From the NCBI GenBank assembly GCA_947372745.1, contig CANBUY010000014.1, positions 1 through 51,430 on the forward strand: a stretch of 51,430 bases of DNA, given 5' to 3'. Source of the DNA: Comamonadaceae bacterium. Lineage in GTDB: Bacteria; Pseudomonadota; Gammaproteobacteria; Burkholderiales; Burkholderiaceae_C. The position numbers and the translations under genes are program-made. Below the pieces are notes generated by a model that saw nothing but the letters and a program-made list of their open reading frames with translations, had not been told where the DNA came from and searched no databases. Shown piece after piece: positions 1 through 8,898 of this stretch (within the stretch, counting starts at the first letter, position 1; each line of letters starts with the position of its first letter).

Positions 1-1997
1 ATACTGCCGCACAGTTCCTGAATATATATATAGCACTCGTACGCACCAATTCCCATTCCGTGCTGTTTTGTGGTTAGAAAAGGCTTAAACAAGCTCTGGG
101 AAACAAACTCAGACGTCATGCCAAGTCCCGTATCACAAAGAACAATTTCAGCGTGATTGGAAACTTTAGTAAGGGAAATTTGAACATGGCCACCTGCGTC
201 AGTAGCGTCCAAAGCGTTTTGGACCAAATGACCCAATATCCTCTCAACGCGATCCTCTTGACCTTGTGTAACAACAGAACTCTTCAAATTGAGTTGAATT
301 TTTCTTCCGCTTCTCAATACAGAATTTTCTAATCGTTCAAGAACTACTTCAAGATTTACGCCTGCTGACGGGTTCGGCTTTTGCGCACCCTCTCGTAGCT
401 GAAGCATAAGTTGTTGCATGCGAACAAGTGAGTTGTCAACAGTCGAAAGCATATCTTTTTGAAATTCTGGATTTGATAGCAAACGTTGGGAATTTTTCAT
501 CATCAGAGAAAGTTGGGTGACAATATTTTTTAAATCATGAACAACAAACGCAGACATTCGATTAAAGGCTGCAAACTTTCTGCTCTCAAGCAATGCTTCC
601 GTTGCTTGCATTTGTGCAATAAAACCAGCTGCCTGTCGACCTGCAGTTTTCAACAAATCATTGACTTCCCAATTAACGTCTGCAGGATTACGTGCTTTAT
701 CCAAAGTACAAAACCCAATCATTTCTTTACCTACGAGCAAGGGAACAATTAGCCAGATATCTGGGAATTCATGGACCCAATAGGGCAATACCATGTCACC
801 ATAAATTTGAGGATAATTTCGATACTCTTGAACATCAACAACCCAACCTGTTTGGGCCATGAACCGACAAAATGCAGATTGAGAGTCTTCAACGCTTTCA
901 GTATGCTGCTGATTTAATTGCGCGACTTGATTAAACGCACCATCACTACTATTTCGTATCCATAAACCACCTCCAGGGCTTTCTAATATATTAGAAAATC
1001 CTTTGATTATTTTCAATCCCATTTCAATATTTGAATTATCTTCAACGAGAATATTTGTAAAGTTAAGCCACTCTTCCCTATAATCATATAAATAGTGGAA
1101 AAAATTCTTCCCAATATAAACTTTTAATTTTGATCTTAAACTATTGCTAAATAATATAACTGAAAAAATCAATAAAGCGATGTAAACAATAGCAACCTGA
1201 AGTGCCTTCCCCCAATCGCCACCAAAATATTTTACGTAATACCCAACACCAGAAATTAAGATTAAATATATGGCTGATAAAATCAGAGAAAAAGAATTAA
1301 ATGCAGAATTTTTTGTAAACTTTAACCTTAAATTATTTCTTGATCGGCTAGTCAAGGATATAAAGAGCAACGGGACTATCAACGCATGTATTAATCCTCT
1401 AACAGCAGAGGCATCTGAATCAACACGATTAAAAAGAACCCCCTCTGAAAAAACATACAAATCAAATATAAAAACACTTGTCAATCCAATTGACAATGGT
1501 TTTATTTTCCATCGGTCATCACCCTTGACACCAAAATAAAGTTGCTCAATAAGAACTAATGCATAAATTGAAAATGCAAGTCTGCCAAGGCGCCCATAAT
1601 ATTCTAAATCTGAAAATAAATTGGATTTACTGAGGCTATACCAATTAAATATTGTAAATATCACAGGAATCGAAGCGTAAAGAAAAATTATTACCAAAAA
1701 TACTATATTAATATTTTTATTTTTATTACTCTCTTCATACACTATACCGATAAAGAAATAACACCAAACTCCATATCTTAGAAAATCAAATATTGCGCCA
1801 GAATACCTGAAAAAATCATTTTTAAAAATTGAATCTAAAAATGAGAATACCCCCCAAAAAATGGTAAGAGTTATGGCAATAACGACTATTGTTCTTGCAA
1901 AATCTTTCAGAAGAAATACTAAATTAAATTTTATTAATTTAGTTGCCAAAAAAATGTACAGAATAATTAAAAGTGCATAACTCCACGCACTTAGCAT
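1..1997 (-). CDS. prsK: XrtA/PEP-CTERM system sensor histidine kinase PrsK (partial, C-terminus off the left edge)
   Basis: Reading the minus strand from the ATG at 1997 gives an open frame of about 665 codons that runs off the window. The first ~300 residues are strongly hydrophobic (about eight membrane segments). A GAF-like region follows, then the phosphoacceptor motif VVHDLKNI with His at about residue 487. The ATP-binding domain shows QNALDATD (N box), DTGLGM (G1) and KQHGMGIGAYE (G2). This arrangement and the H-D-L-K-N motif are typical of PrsK, which with the sigma54-type regulator PrsR controls exosortase A-type polysaccharide and PEP-CTERM genes. Probably only about 20-40 residues are missing, and prsR would be expected just left of the window. 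The gene is markedly AT-rich compared with the rest of the locus. The start is moderately sure: no strong ribosome site is visible, and it lies 45 bases downstream of the sugar transferase stop. Confidence 0.93.
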   Translation of the reverse strand, partial: MLSAWSYALLIILYIFLATKLIKFNLVFLLKDFARTIVVIAITLTIFWGVFSFLDSIFKNDFFRYSGAIFDFLRYGVWCYFFIGIVYEESNKNKNINIVFLVIIFLYASIPVIFTIFNWYSLSKSNLFSDLEYYGRLGRLAFSIYALVLIEQLYFGVKGDDRWKIKPLSIGLTSVFIFDLYVFSEGVLFNRVDSDASAVRGLIHALIVPLLFISLTSRSRNNLRLKFTKNSAFNSFSLILSAIYLILISGVGYYVKYFGGDWGKALQVAIVYIALLIFSVILFSNSLRSKLKVYIGKNFFHYLYDYREEWLNFTNILVEDNSNIEMGLKIIKGFSNILESPGGGLWIRNSSDGAFNQVAQLNQQHTESVEDSQSAFCRFMAQTGWVVDVQEYRNYPQIYGDMVLPYWVHEFPDIWLIVPLLVGKEMIGFCTLDKARNPADVNWEVNDLLKTAGRQAAGFIAQMQATEALLESRKFAAFNRMSAFVVHDLKNIVTQLSLMMKNSQRLLSNPEFQKDMLSTVDNSLVRMQQLMLQLREGAQKPNPSAGVNLEVVLERLENSVLRSGRKIQLNLKSSVVTQGQEDRVERILGHLVQNALDATDAGGHVQISLTKVSNHAEIVLCDTGLGMTSEFVSQSLFKPFLTTKQHGMGIGAYECYIYIQELCGS

Positions 1998-2042
1998 TGA
2001 ATTACTTGACAACAATTTTTTTGACTCTTGTTTGTTCTATAT

Positions 2043-3425
2043 TTAATGCGCACCTTTACCAGTCAATACAACTCCTATAGTTTTAAAAAGAATAATAAAA
2101 TCCAGAAAAATAGAGTTATTTTTCACATAAAAAAGATCATACTGAAGCTTTTCTGCGGCATCTTCTACAGAGGAGCCATAGTGATAACGTACCTGAGCCC
2201 AACCTGTTAGGCCTGGCTTGACACTTAGGCGAACTTCGTAAAACGGAAGTTCTTGAATTAATTTTTGTACAAAAAAATACCGTTCAGGGCGTGGGCCCAC
2301 CAGACTCATATCACCTTTGAGAACACAGAAAATCTGTGGCAACTCATCGATACGAAGCTTTCGAATAACCCGTCCGACTCGAGTGATCCGGTCGTCCATC
2401 GTTGAAGCCCAGCGTGGCTCACCATCCATTTCGGCATCCGTACGCATGCTGCGGAATTTCACAACATTAAATATTTTTCCATTCATACCAACACGTTCCT
2501 GACTGTACAAAACTGGACCACTCCTTTCAAGCAGAATCAATACTGAAGTGATCACCATAATGGGCAATGTCAGCAGCATCAGCAGCGTTGCACAAATGAT
2601 GTCAAACAGACGCTTAACCATAGTGCGCAATACGCCTTGATCAAATCCACCGCCAAAAATGAGCCACCCTGCAGACACTGCATCACGCCTTATCTGGCCC
2701 ATAGTTTTTTCAAAGTGGGTGGCAGTATCGACAACACGAATACCATGTAACTTGCAATCCAGCAATTCACGCAAGGACATACTTCCGCTTCGACGCTCGC
2801 TCAAGGCGACCACTATTTCATCAACCTGTTCGTCTTGCACAATCTGTCTAAGTGACTTTCCTAATGGTGAGAATCGCCAAGTAGCAAGGTCTGTTACGGA
2901 CTCATTGGGACCAGCGTAATATCCAACAATAGTCACGTTGGCACCTTTCGTTTTCAGGGTTTCCCCCACACGCATGGCACTCTCTCCCGAGCCGTAGACC
3001 AACACTCTTGGACGTAACATCGAGTTGTCCGATTTGTGCGTGATATAAATCCGGTGAAAAAGAACAAGCACCAATGCAGCGACCAGCGCCACCAAAAATA
3101 CATTGTCATATTCCACATTGAGTGGCGAAAATCGGAAAAGAACATAGACTATTGGCAACGATAGACATAGGGACAACACGGCACGTATCCGCGTTTCACC
3201 CAAGGTAAATATTTCGACGTGCTGGTAAAAACCTAGGCCGGCATTGATCACCAAAATACCCACGGCCAAAAACATTGCGTTCTGAACCACAATTGATGCG
3301 ATTGACACCGGATCAGTCACCCTCGAAAGAACCGAAACTGCTACGGTAGCAACCACAAGGCACAAATCAAAAAATATATAAGTAATCGTTCGCTTGTGAA
3401 AATGGTGATTGAATATTTTTATCAT
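2043..3425 (-). CDS. XrtA-system polyprenyl-phosphate sugar transferase (TIGR03013-like, EpsB/WcaJ type)
   Basis: The 460-residue protein has an N-terminal half with four to five membrane segments, a central Rossmann-like part (LVYGSGESAMRVGE, about 145-160) and a C-terminal bacterial sugar transferase domain. That domain opens with KRLFDIICA and carries SQERVGMNGK, VVKFRSMRTDAE, KLRIDELPQ and GDMSLVGPRPE. This is the full signature of phosphoglycosyl transferases that move a sugar-1-phosphate onto undecaprenyl phosphate at the inner membrane, the first step of the repeat unit. The length and domain order fit the XrtA-associated subfamily. It is followed at close range by prsK. Upstream lies the only gap over 300 bases in the window, which holds a decayed gene. 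Family assignment is firm; the sugar is not known. Confidence 0.95.
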   Translation of the reverse strand: MIKIFNHHFHKRTITYIFFDLCLVVATVAVSVLSRVTDPVSIASIVVQNAMFLAVGILVINAGLGFYQHVEIFTLGETRIRAVLSLCLSLPIVYVLFRFSPLNVEYDNVFLVALVAALVLVLFHRIYITHKSDNSMLRPRVLVYGSGESAMRVGETLKTKGANVTIVGYYAGPNESVTDLATWRFSPLGKSLRQIVQDEQVDEIVVALSERRSGSMSLRELLDCKLHGIRVVDTATHFEKTMGQIRRDAVSAGWLIFGGGFDQGVLRTMVKRLFDIICATLLMLLTLPIMVITSVLILLERSGPVLYSQERVGMNGKIFNVVKFRSMRTDAEMDGEPRWASTMDDRITRVGRVIRKLRIDELPQIFCVLKGDMSLVGPRPERYFFVQKLIQELPFYEVRLSVKPGLTGWAQVRYHYGSSVEDAAEKLQYDLFYVKNNSIFLDFIILFKTIGVVLTGKGAH

Positions 3426-3488
3426 GTCAAAACTTTTCTCTCATGTTTGTATTTGAGTCTGCCCAGAAGCGTTATTGATTGCTTGATC

Positions 3489-3523
3489 TTCCTCAACCAA
3501 GGCAATTAATCACATTTGAGGAA
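3489..3523. repeat. Inverted repeat in the sugar transferase leader region
   Basis: TTCCTCAA (3489-3496) and TTGAGGAA (3516-3523) are perfect 8-base inverted arms separated by 19 bases. They lie 64-98 bases upstream of the sugar transferase start on the minus strand, between that gene and the decayed membrane gene. The site could be an operator, a binding site for an activator such as PrsR, or a weak hairpin. No run of T follows on either strand, so it does not look like a terminator. The function is a guess. Confidence 0.35.
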
Positions 3524-3533
3524 AGTCCTAATT

Positions 3534-3884
3534 TCATGAATGCCACACTCGAAGTCTGACTTCTTCAATTTCATACCCTGTCTGTATTGAATAGATGGCC
3601 AAGAGATACAACTGGAATACCACGCGCGGCACGTCCATCCCATTGCTGAGAAATCCCAGAAGCAGAACGCCACACAAGGAAACGCTCAGGTAGGGAGCAA
3701 GAAGCTTGTGTGTGGGCGGGAACGACAAACAGCCATAGGTGCGAAAGGTATGCCACCATGAGGCACCTTAGCGCGACGAGGCTCAAGGCCGCCATAGGCC
3801 AAAGGGGGGTGATCAAGCCAGTACTACCCCTGCAACAAGTCTGCACAGGGCTAGGAGCAGGTAATTTAAAAAAGTCAGTGGCAT
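3534..3884 (-). pseudogene. Decayed polytopic membrane protein gene (two frame changes)
   Basis: Starting at the ATG at 3884, four bases after the decarboxylase stop, the minus strand reads a very hydrophobic stretch (MPLTFLNYLLLALCRLVAG...) that hits TGA at 3815-3813. Another frame then continues hydrophobically (WPMAALSLVALRCL, YLSHLWLF, about 3810-3735). Finally the original frame resumes (LLAPYLSVSLCGVLLLGFL, VFQLYLLAIYSI) to a TGA at 3534. Joined, these pieces give roughly 115 residues with three to four membrane segments and a charged C-terminal tail (EIEEVRLRVWHS). The continuity of hydrophobic character across two compensating shifts suggests a disrupted or shrunken membrane gene, possibly the end of an O-antigen polymerase/ligase-like protein. 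The family is not recognised. Sequencing error is an alternative. This feature fills most of the 462-base gap between flanking genes. Confidence 0.45.
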
Positions 3885-3887
3885 GTC

Positions 3888-5153
3888 CTAAACAAGCACC
3901 TCAATGCAGACCGGATGCCCCAAAAACCCTTGTGGACTAGCGCTGGCACCATAAGCACCCGACTGAAACACCACCACCAAGTCACCTACCTGCGCCACGG
4001 GCAAAGTCAAGCGGTCAGCCAGCAAATCCAGCGGGGTACACAAAGGACCAACCACGGATGCAGTCTCTACATTCTGTGAATCAAGCTGATTGCCAATCGT
4101 GACGGGATAGTTCTTGCGTACCACCTGGCCAAAGTTGCCAGACGCTGCCAAATGGTGGTGCAGCCCCCCGTCGGCCACCAAATAGACATGATCGCGTGAT
4201 ATTTTGCGATCCACAATGCGTGTCACATAAACGCCTGCCTCGCCCACCAAAAAACGGCCCAACTCAATCACCAAGGAGGCATGAGGCAAGTCCGTTTGGG
4301 CACGTTGCACGAGCCGGGCAAGATTGTCGCCAATTGGCGCCAGATCAAGCGGCTGATCTCCCGGAAAGTAAGGAATACCAAAGCCCCCTCCCAAATTCAG
4401 AAAGCGCACTGGCAAGGGCGCCTGCTGTGCCAGCCGCAGCGCCAACTCGTAGGCTTTTTGCTGAGCATCACAGATAGATTCTGAAAGAAGGTTCTGCGAA
4501 CCGGCAAACAAATGAAAGCCCTCAAAGTCCAGACCAGCACGGCCGATATTGGCCAGTAGCTCGGGCATCTGCTCTACATCCACACCAAAGGGCTTGGGAC
4601 CACCGCCCATCTTCATACCCGAACCTTTGAGCTCAAAGTCTGGATTAACACGCACAGCGACCCGAGCTGGCAGACCCAGTTCACTGGAGATTGCCTCCAG
4701 TGCGGACACTTCGCGAAAAGATTCAATATTGATCAGTACACGCGATGCCACCGCTTGGCGCAACTCGTTATCGCGCTTGCCGGGACCGGCAAAACTGACT
4801 TCGCACGGGTTGGCACCTGCATCCAATGCCACCTTCAACTCACCCGCAGAGGCCACATCAATGCCGTCCACCAAACCTGCCATCAGCCCAACCACAGCGG
4901 GCATGGGGTTGGCCTTCATGGCGTAGTGCAACTTGACTTGCTTGGGTAACACCTTGCGCAAAGTAGCCACTCGGGAGCACATCAGTGTGCGATCGTAGGC
5001 ATAAAAAGGGGTCTGTCCAACCCTGGCAGCGAGCATCGACAAGCGCTCGCCACCCACCACCAACTCCCCATCGTTCACAAAAAACTGATTCATGGGGGCA
5101 TGTTTAGGCAACATCCTGGAAGGGTTTGGTACCTTAGGGCTATCAACTTGCAT
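3888..5153 (-). CDS. Pyridoxal-dependent decarboxylase, exosortase A system-associated (TIGR03099-like)
   Basis: This is a 421-residue fold-type III PLP enzyme of the diaminopimelate/ornithine decarboxylase superfamily. HYAMKANP places the PLP lysine at residue 80. Further motifs are GPGKRDNEL, the glycine-rich phosphate loop LGGGFGIPYF, ELGRFLVGEAGVYVTRIVDRK, VVGPLCTPLDLLAD and FQSGAYGASASP, which supply the C-terminal active-site parts. Members are found with the neighbouring acyl ligase in XrtA loci; the substrate is not established. Its start overlaps the end of the acyl ligase by 11 bases, so the two are probably translated together. A start at residue 21 (MNQFFV, 5093) is possible, but no ribosome site favours it. 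The joint job is probably to make a small amine or amino-acyl modification of the polysaccharide, which is inference. Confidence 0.93.
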   Translation of the reverse strand: MQVDSPKVPNPSRMLPKHAPMNQFFVNDGELVVGGERLSMLAARVGQTPFYAYDRTLMCSRVATLRKVLPKQVKLHYAMKANPMPAVVGLMAGLVDGIDVASAGELKVALDAGANPCEVSFAGPGKRDNELRQAVASRVLINIESFREVSALEAISSELGLPARVAVRVNPDFELKGSGMKMGGGPKPFGVDVEQMPELLANIGRAGLDFEGFHLFAGSQNLLSESICDAQQKAYELALRLAQQAPLPVRFLNLGGGFGIPYFPGDQPLDLAPIGDNLARLVQRAQTDLPHASLVIELGRFLVGEAGVYVTRIVDRKISRDHVYLVADGGLHHHLAASGNFGQVVRKNYPVTIGNQLDSQNVETASVVGPLCTPLDLLADRLTLPVAQVGDLVVVFQSGAYGASASPQGFLGHPVCIEVLV

Positions 5154-6780
5154 TGCGTTCTACCCATTCAGTAGACAACAATTTGCGGTCGATCTTGCCA
5201 TTGGGGTTGCGCGGCAAGGGCCCATCAACAAACTCAATACCCGATGGAACCATATAGGCTGGCATTCGGGCTTTGCACTCTAAAAATAAGGAATTTAGAC
5301 CTCTAGAAACTGCCCCAATAGCGTGGGTAGCTATTATTTGTATAGCAGATCCAAGTGTTGGGTGGTCCACGCCAAAGGCAATGCACTCAGCCACCAGTTG
5401 GGTTGAGTAGACAATTTCTTCGACTTCGGTTGGACTGACACGGTAGCCTGAGGTTTTTATCATGTCATCACGACGGCCAATGAAATACAGGAACCCCAGG
5501 GCATCCTTACGCACCGTATCACCTGAAAATACCGCGTACTCAGGCAACTGCAAACCGGCCTGACGACCTGGTGCATCTGAGGCCAGTAGTTTGTAACGCT
5601 CAGCCGTTTTCTCTGCATCGTTCCAATAGCCCATGCCAACCAAGGCACCTCGGTGCACCAACTCGCCCGGCTCATCTGGCGCGCAAGAGGATCCATCTTC
5701 GCGAAGCACCAGAATTTCAGCGTTAGGTATTGCCTTACCAATGGAATCTGGTCGGAGATCAATCTCTTCAGGCGGCAGGTAGGTTGAACGGAAAGCCTCC
5801 GTCAAACCGTACATCAAAAAGGGGCGTACCTTGGGCGCACGCTGGCGAAGCGAAGTGAGCGTCTCCAATGGCATGCGCCCACCCGTATTTGCAAAATAAC
5901 GCAGATGCTCATTGATGGAAGGTGGCCACTCAAGTGCCGCTAATTGAATATACAAGGGGGGCACTGCCGTCAGACCGGTCACACCCTCGCGCTGCATCGC
6001 GTTCAGCACATCGCGTGGCAACAGGTAGTTCAACAGCACCACTCGCGCACCCGTGTGAAAAGCGGTTGTGAGCTGGCTAAACCCAGCATCAAACGACAAT
6101 GGCAAGGCCGCCAGAAGGGTGTCTTGCGGGTTATTCTGCAAATAGGAGGCAACGCTCTTGGCACCGGTCACCAGGTTGCGATGCGACAGCACCACCCCTT
6201 TTGGTTTACCAGTACTGCCTGAGGTGTAAAGAATGGCGGCCATGTCAATGTCAATCACACGGTGACCCTGCCGGTAAGTGACTTGAGAAAGATCTCGCCA
6301 AGAGAACAAAGAACATCCCGCAACAGCGCTTGATTCACCATCAAAATGAACTGATGCATGCTGGTCAGCAGAATCAGTCAGCACCAAGTGGTGAAGGTCA
6401 TGGCAATCGTCAAGGACGTGCTTTATCACGGCCAGGCGCTCAGCTGAAGTCACCAACACTCGTACATTGCAATCACGCAAGATAAAGGCAACCTGCTCTG
6501 GTTTTAGCAGCGGATTGATAGGCACGAATACGGCCCCTGCAGCCGTTGTACCAAAACTAGCGATTACGCACTCAAAGCGCTTCTCAAGATAGATGGCCAC
6601 CCGCTCACCACGACCTATGCCACAGCCCATTAAAACAGAAGAAAACTGGGTGACCTTAGTATTTAAATCACCGTAATTCAAGGATGAGTCACCCTGTGTG
6701 AGTGCAATTGCACTTGGTGCGGACTCCGCACTAACGGAGATGAGGTCAGATAGAAAATTGGATTCAATCATGGAAATCAA
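5143..6780 (-). CDS. Acyl-CoA ligase (AMP-forming), exosortase A system-associated (TIGR03098-like)
   Basis: The 545-residue adenylate-forming enzyme has the P-loop YTSGSTGKPKGVVLSH (about 185-200), the core motif YGLTEAF, the hinge region FSGDTVRKDALGFLYFIGRRDDMIKTSGYRVSP and the C-terminal lysine motif RNPNGKIDRKLL. The family activates a carboxylic acid with ATP and passes it to CoA or a carrier protein. The divergent gene 112 bases away encodes an acyl carrier protein, a likely partner. The PLP decarboxylase follows with an 11-base overlap. The first ATG (6780) is used here; a second lies three codons in. The substrate cannot be read from the sequence; an amino acid is plausible given the decarboxylase next door. 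Confidence 0.94.
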   Translation of the reverse strand: MISMIESNFLSDLISVSAESAPSAIALTQGDSSLNYGDLNTKVTQFSSVLMGCGIGRGERVAIYLEKRFECVIASFGTTAAGAVFVPINPLLKPEQVAFILRDCNVRVLVTSAERLAVIKHVLDDCHDLHHLVLTDSADQHASVHFDGESSAVAGCSLFSWRDLSQVTYRQGHRVIDIDMAAILYTSGSTGKPKGVVLSHRNLVTGAKSVASYLQNNPQDTLLAALPLSFDAGFSQLTTAFHTGARVVLLNYLLPRDVLNAMQREGVTGLTAVPPLYIQLAALEWPPSINEHLRYFANTGGRMPLETLTSLRQRAPKVRPFLMYGLTEAFRSTYLPPEEIDLRPDSIGKAIPNAEILVLREDGSSCAPDEPGELVHRGALVGMGYWNDAEKTAERYKLLASDAPGRQAGLQLPEYAVFSGDTVRKDALGFLYFIGRRDDMIKTSGYRVSPTEVEEIVYSTQLVAECIAFGVDHPTLGSAIQIIATHAIGAVSRGLNSLFLECKARMPAYMVPSGIEFVDGPLPRNPNGKIDRKLLSTEWVERNAS

Positions 6781-6879
6781 ACACTACCAAAAGTTGAGAT
6801 TACGCAAACAGAGGTACTTTCATTAATCACACTTTGGAGTCCTTCGACCTAGAATAATTTAACTGTTTAGCTCGATTGC

Positions 6880-6886
6880 AAGGGAG
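6880..6886 (+). promoter_or_regulatory. Ribosome binding site deciding the TTG start of the first ACP
   Basis: AAGGGAG lies 6 bases before a TTG codon at 6893 that opens the ACP frame. No ATG or GTG is suitably placed, so TTG is the best-supported start. The 112-base divergent gap 6781-6892 must hold promoters for both directions, but no convincing -35/-10 pair was seen. Confidence 0.7.
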
Positions 6887-6892
6887 TTTTAA

Positions 6893-7144
6893 TTGAATAT
6901 CACACAAACAATTGTTCGCGTTCTTGATGATTCTCTAGGTCTGCGTGGGCGCTTAGTCAACGCCTCGCGAGATACACCGCTGTTGGGGGCTATTCCAGAG
7001 TTGGACTCAATGGCCGTGGTGGGGCTCATCGCCACACTTGAAGAACAGTTTGGACTGGTGGTAAACGATGACGACATTGATGGTGCGACCTTTGCCACCA
7101 TTGGTTCGTTGTCTGACTTTGTCAGTAGCAAAGTTTCGGCCTGA
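6893..7144 (+). CDS. Acyl carrier protein, XrtA-locus type
   Basis: The 83-residue acidic protein has the carrier helix motif PELDSMAVVGLIATLEEQFGL. Ser39 of D-S-M is the phosphopantetheine attachment site. Length and the predicted helices match ACP/PCP domains. The gene starts with TTG, supported by AAGGGAG six bases upstream. It is divergent from the AMP-forming acyl ligase, which probably loads it, and is followed 12 bases later by the two exosortase-associated hydrolases. It is distinct from the second ACP at 18798, which sits beside an FkbH-like loader. Identity as a carrier protein is clear; the acyl group carried is unknown. Confidence 0.93.
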   Translation: MNITQTIVRVLDDSLGLRGRLVNASRDTPLLGAIPELDSMAVVGLIATLEEQFGLVVNDDDIDGATFATIGSLSDFVSSKVSA

Positions 7145-7156
7145 ATAGCTAAGCTC

Positions 7157-8023
7157 ATGAGGTCAGAAGCATTTTTTATTCCGGTAGGTTCAGCAACAGG
7201 AGACCAGAGGTTCTGCCTGTTTTACCCAGCCCAAGGTGACAAGCTTCACGGGCTTGTGCTCTACATTCACCCATTGGCAGAAGAGATGAACAAGTCCCGC
7301 CGAATGGCCGCATTGCAGGCACGCGCATTTGCTCAAGCTGGCTACGCTGTGCTGCAGATTGATCTGCATGGGTGCGGAGACAGCTCGGGCGGCTTTGGAG
7401 ACGCGAACTGGCAAGACTGGGTCAACGATGTGGTGCTGGGGAACCGATGGCTACGCGAGCGTCATGTGGATCAGTTACCGCTATGGCTGTGGGGATTGCG
7501 TGCGGGTTGTCTTTTAGCAGTTGAGGCTGCCCAACAGCTAGCCGAAGACTGCCACTTTATTTTCTGGCAAGCCCCGGCATCTGGCAAGTTACTGCTGCAA
7601 CAATTTTTGCGTCTTAAAGTTGCTAGCGACATGCTCAATGGCAATACCAGCAACGTAATGTCTGATATGCGACGCAACTTGGCCAGTGGTGCATCACAAG
7701 AGATTGCCGGATACATGCTTTCGCCAGCGCTCGCCAGCGGGTTTGAGCAGGCTAGTCTGGCACCGCCCTTCAGCACGACAACAACACAACGTTTGGTCTG
7801 GCTGGAGGTATCACCTCAAGAAGACCCCTGTTTGAGCCCCGCATCAACACGCATACTCGCGACGTGGCACCAGGCCGGGTTTGAAACAACTAGCCAACTG
7901 ATACGTGGCCCCGCTTTTTGGCAAGCCAGTGAAATAGAAGAAGTACCCGCCTTGATTGCAGCCAGCACAGTGGCGATAAAGGCATCTTCTACCGCCCTCC
8001 TTGTTGAGCTTATTTCAATATGA
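7157..8023 (+). CDS. Exosortase A system-associated hydrolase 2 (TIGR03101-like alpha/beta hydrolase)
   Basis: The 288-residue alpha/beta-hydrolase fold protein has an oxyanion-region motif LYIHPLAEEMNKSRR (about 35-49) and LQIDLHGCGDSSGGFG (66-81). At the nucleophile elbow the usual G-x-S-x-G reads GLRAG (113-117), so the serine position is Arg115. This protein may therefore not act by a classical serine mechanism, or may be a non-catalytic partner. Its stop overlaps the start of hydrolase 1 as ATGA, indicating translational coupling. The pair accompanies XrtA loci with the acyl ligase and decarboxylase; the biochemical role is not known. Confidence 0.9.
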   Translation: MRSEAFFIPVGSATGDQRFCLFYPAQGDKLHGLVLYIHPLAEEMNKSRRMAALQARAFAQAGYAVLQIDLHGCGDSSGGFGDANWQDWVNDVVLGNRWLRERHVDQLPLWLWGLRAGCLLAVEAAQQLAEDCHFIFWQAPASGKLLLQQFLRLKVASDMLNGNTSNVMSDMRRNLASGASQEIAGYMLSPALASGFEQASLAPPFSTTTTQRLVWLEVSPQEDPCLSPASTRILATWHQAGFETTSQLIRGPAFWQASEIEEVPALIAASTVAIKASSTALLVELISI

Positions 8024-8898
8024 ACTACAAGGAGGAGGTCATACTCTTTGAATGTGTGGACGAAACGCTGGTAGGCATTCTGGCCAGACCGGAGTCCCCC
8101 GCCAGGACCGGCTTAGTGGTGATTGTGGGCGGTCCGCAATACCGAGCGGGTAGTCACCGGCAGTTTGTACTCCTTTCCCGTTCACTTGCAGCAGAGGGTT
8201 ACGCGGTGCTTCGGTTTGACTACCGGGGCATGGGAGACAGCAGTGGGGAGTCGCAGAATTTTCTAACCGTGAACGACGATATTGAAGCGGCTATCAACGC
8301 TTTGCAAAAATCCATCCCTTCAGTGAAACAAGTTACTTTATGGGGTTTGTGTGACGGCGCATCAGCAGCCCTGTTGTACTGCGGTCAGACCCGTGACCCC
8401 AGAGTCAGCGGCTTATGCTTGTTGAATCCGTGGGTACGCTCTGAAGTCAGTCTGGCGCGCACACACATCAAGCATTACTACGCACAGCGCTTGTTACAAA
8501 AAGATTTTTGGCAAAAATTACTGAGTGGGAAAATGTCGCTCGGGGCCCTGAACGACTTGTCTCATAGTATACGGCTATCAGCATCTGGCTCGGGCTGGCT
8601 GAATAGAAGCGAGCAGCCCTTTAAAAATCGTATGGCGATGGGCTGGGAAAGCTTCAATGGAAAAATTTTACTGATTTTGAGCACAGGGGATTTGGTAGCC
8701 AAGGAATTCAGGGAGGTTGCACAAACCGATCCCGCCTGGCGCGGTGCACTGGCTCGAGTAAACCTGCAATGCCGGGACTTAAACGGCGTGGATCACACAT
8801 TTTCCTGCGCCGCATCCCGTAAGTTGGCTGAAAATACAAGTATTGAGTGGCTTGAACATACGTACGGAACAACTGACACAGTTGTACCTCAATGCTAA
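8020..8898 (+). CDS. Exosortase A system-associated hydrolase 1 (TIGR03100-like alpha/beta hydrolase)
   Basis: The 292-residue alpha/beta hydrolase has VVIVGGPQYRAGSHRQF (33-49), LRFDYRGMGDSSG (64-76) and a nucleophile elbow LWGLCDGASAALL in which Cys111 occupies the usual serine position (G-L-C-D-G), as in dienelactone-hydrolase-type enzymes. A C-terminal GVDHTFS supplies the likely catalytic histidine. It overlaps hydrolase 2 by four bases and the next gene by seven, forming a tight operon with the ACP. The likely role is release or transfer of an acyl group from ACP or CoA, which is inference. Confidence 0.9.
   Translation: MNYKEEVILFECVDETLVGILARPESPARTGLVVIVGGPQYRAGSHRQFVLLSRSLAAEGYAVLRFDYRGMGDSSGESQNFLTVNDDIEAAINALQKSIPSVKQVTLWGLCDGASAALLYCGQTRDPRVSGLCLLNPWVRSEVSLARTHIKHYYAQRLLQKDFWQKLLSGKMSLGALNDLSHSIRLSASGSGWLNRSEQPFKNRMAMGWESFNGKILLILSTGDLVAKEFREVAQTDPAWRGALARVNLQCRDLNGVDHTFSCAASRKLAENTSIEWLEHTYGTTDTVVPQC

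Noticed and set aside
3571..3846. Independent 91-codon gene on the minus strand.
   Set aside because: Only its first half is hydrophobic and gene-like; it is better explained as the middle piece of a frameshifted gene.
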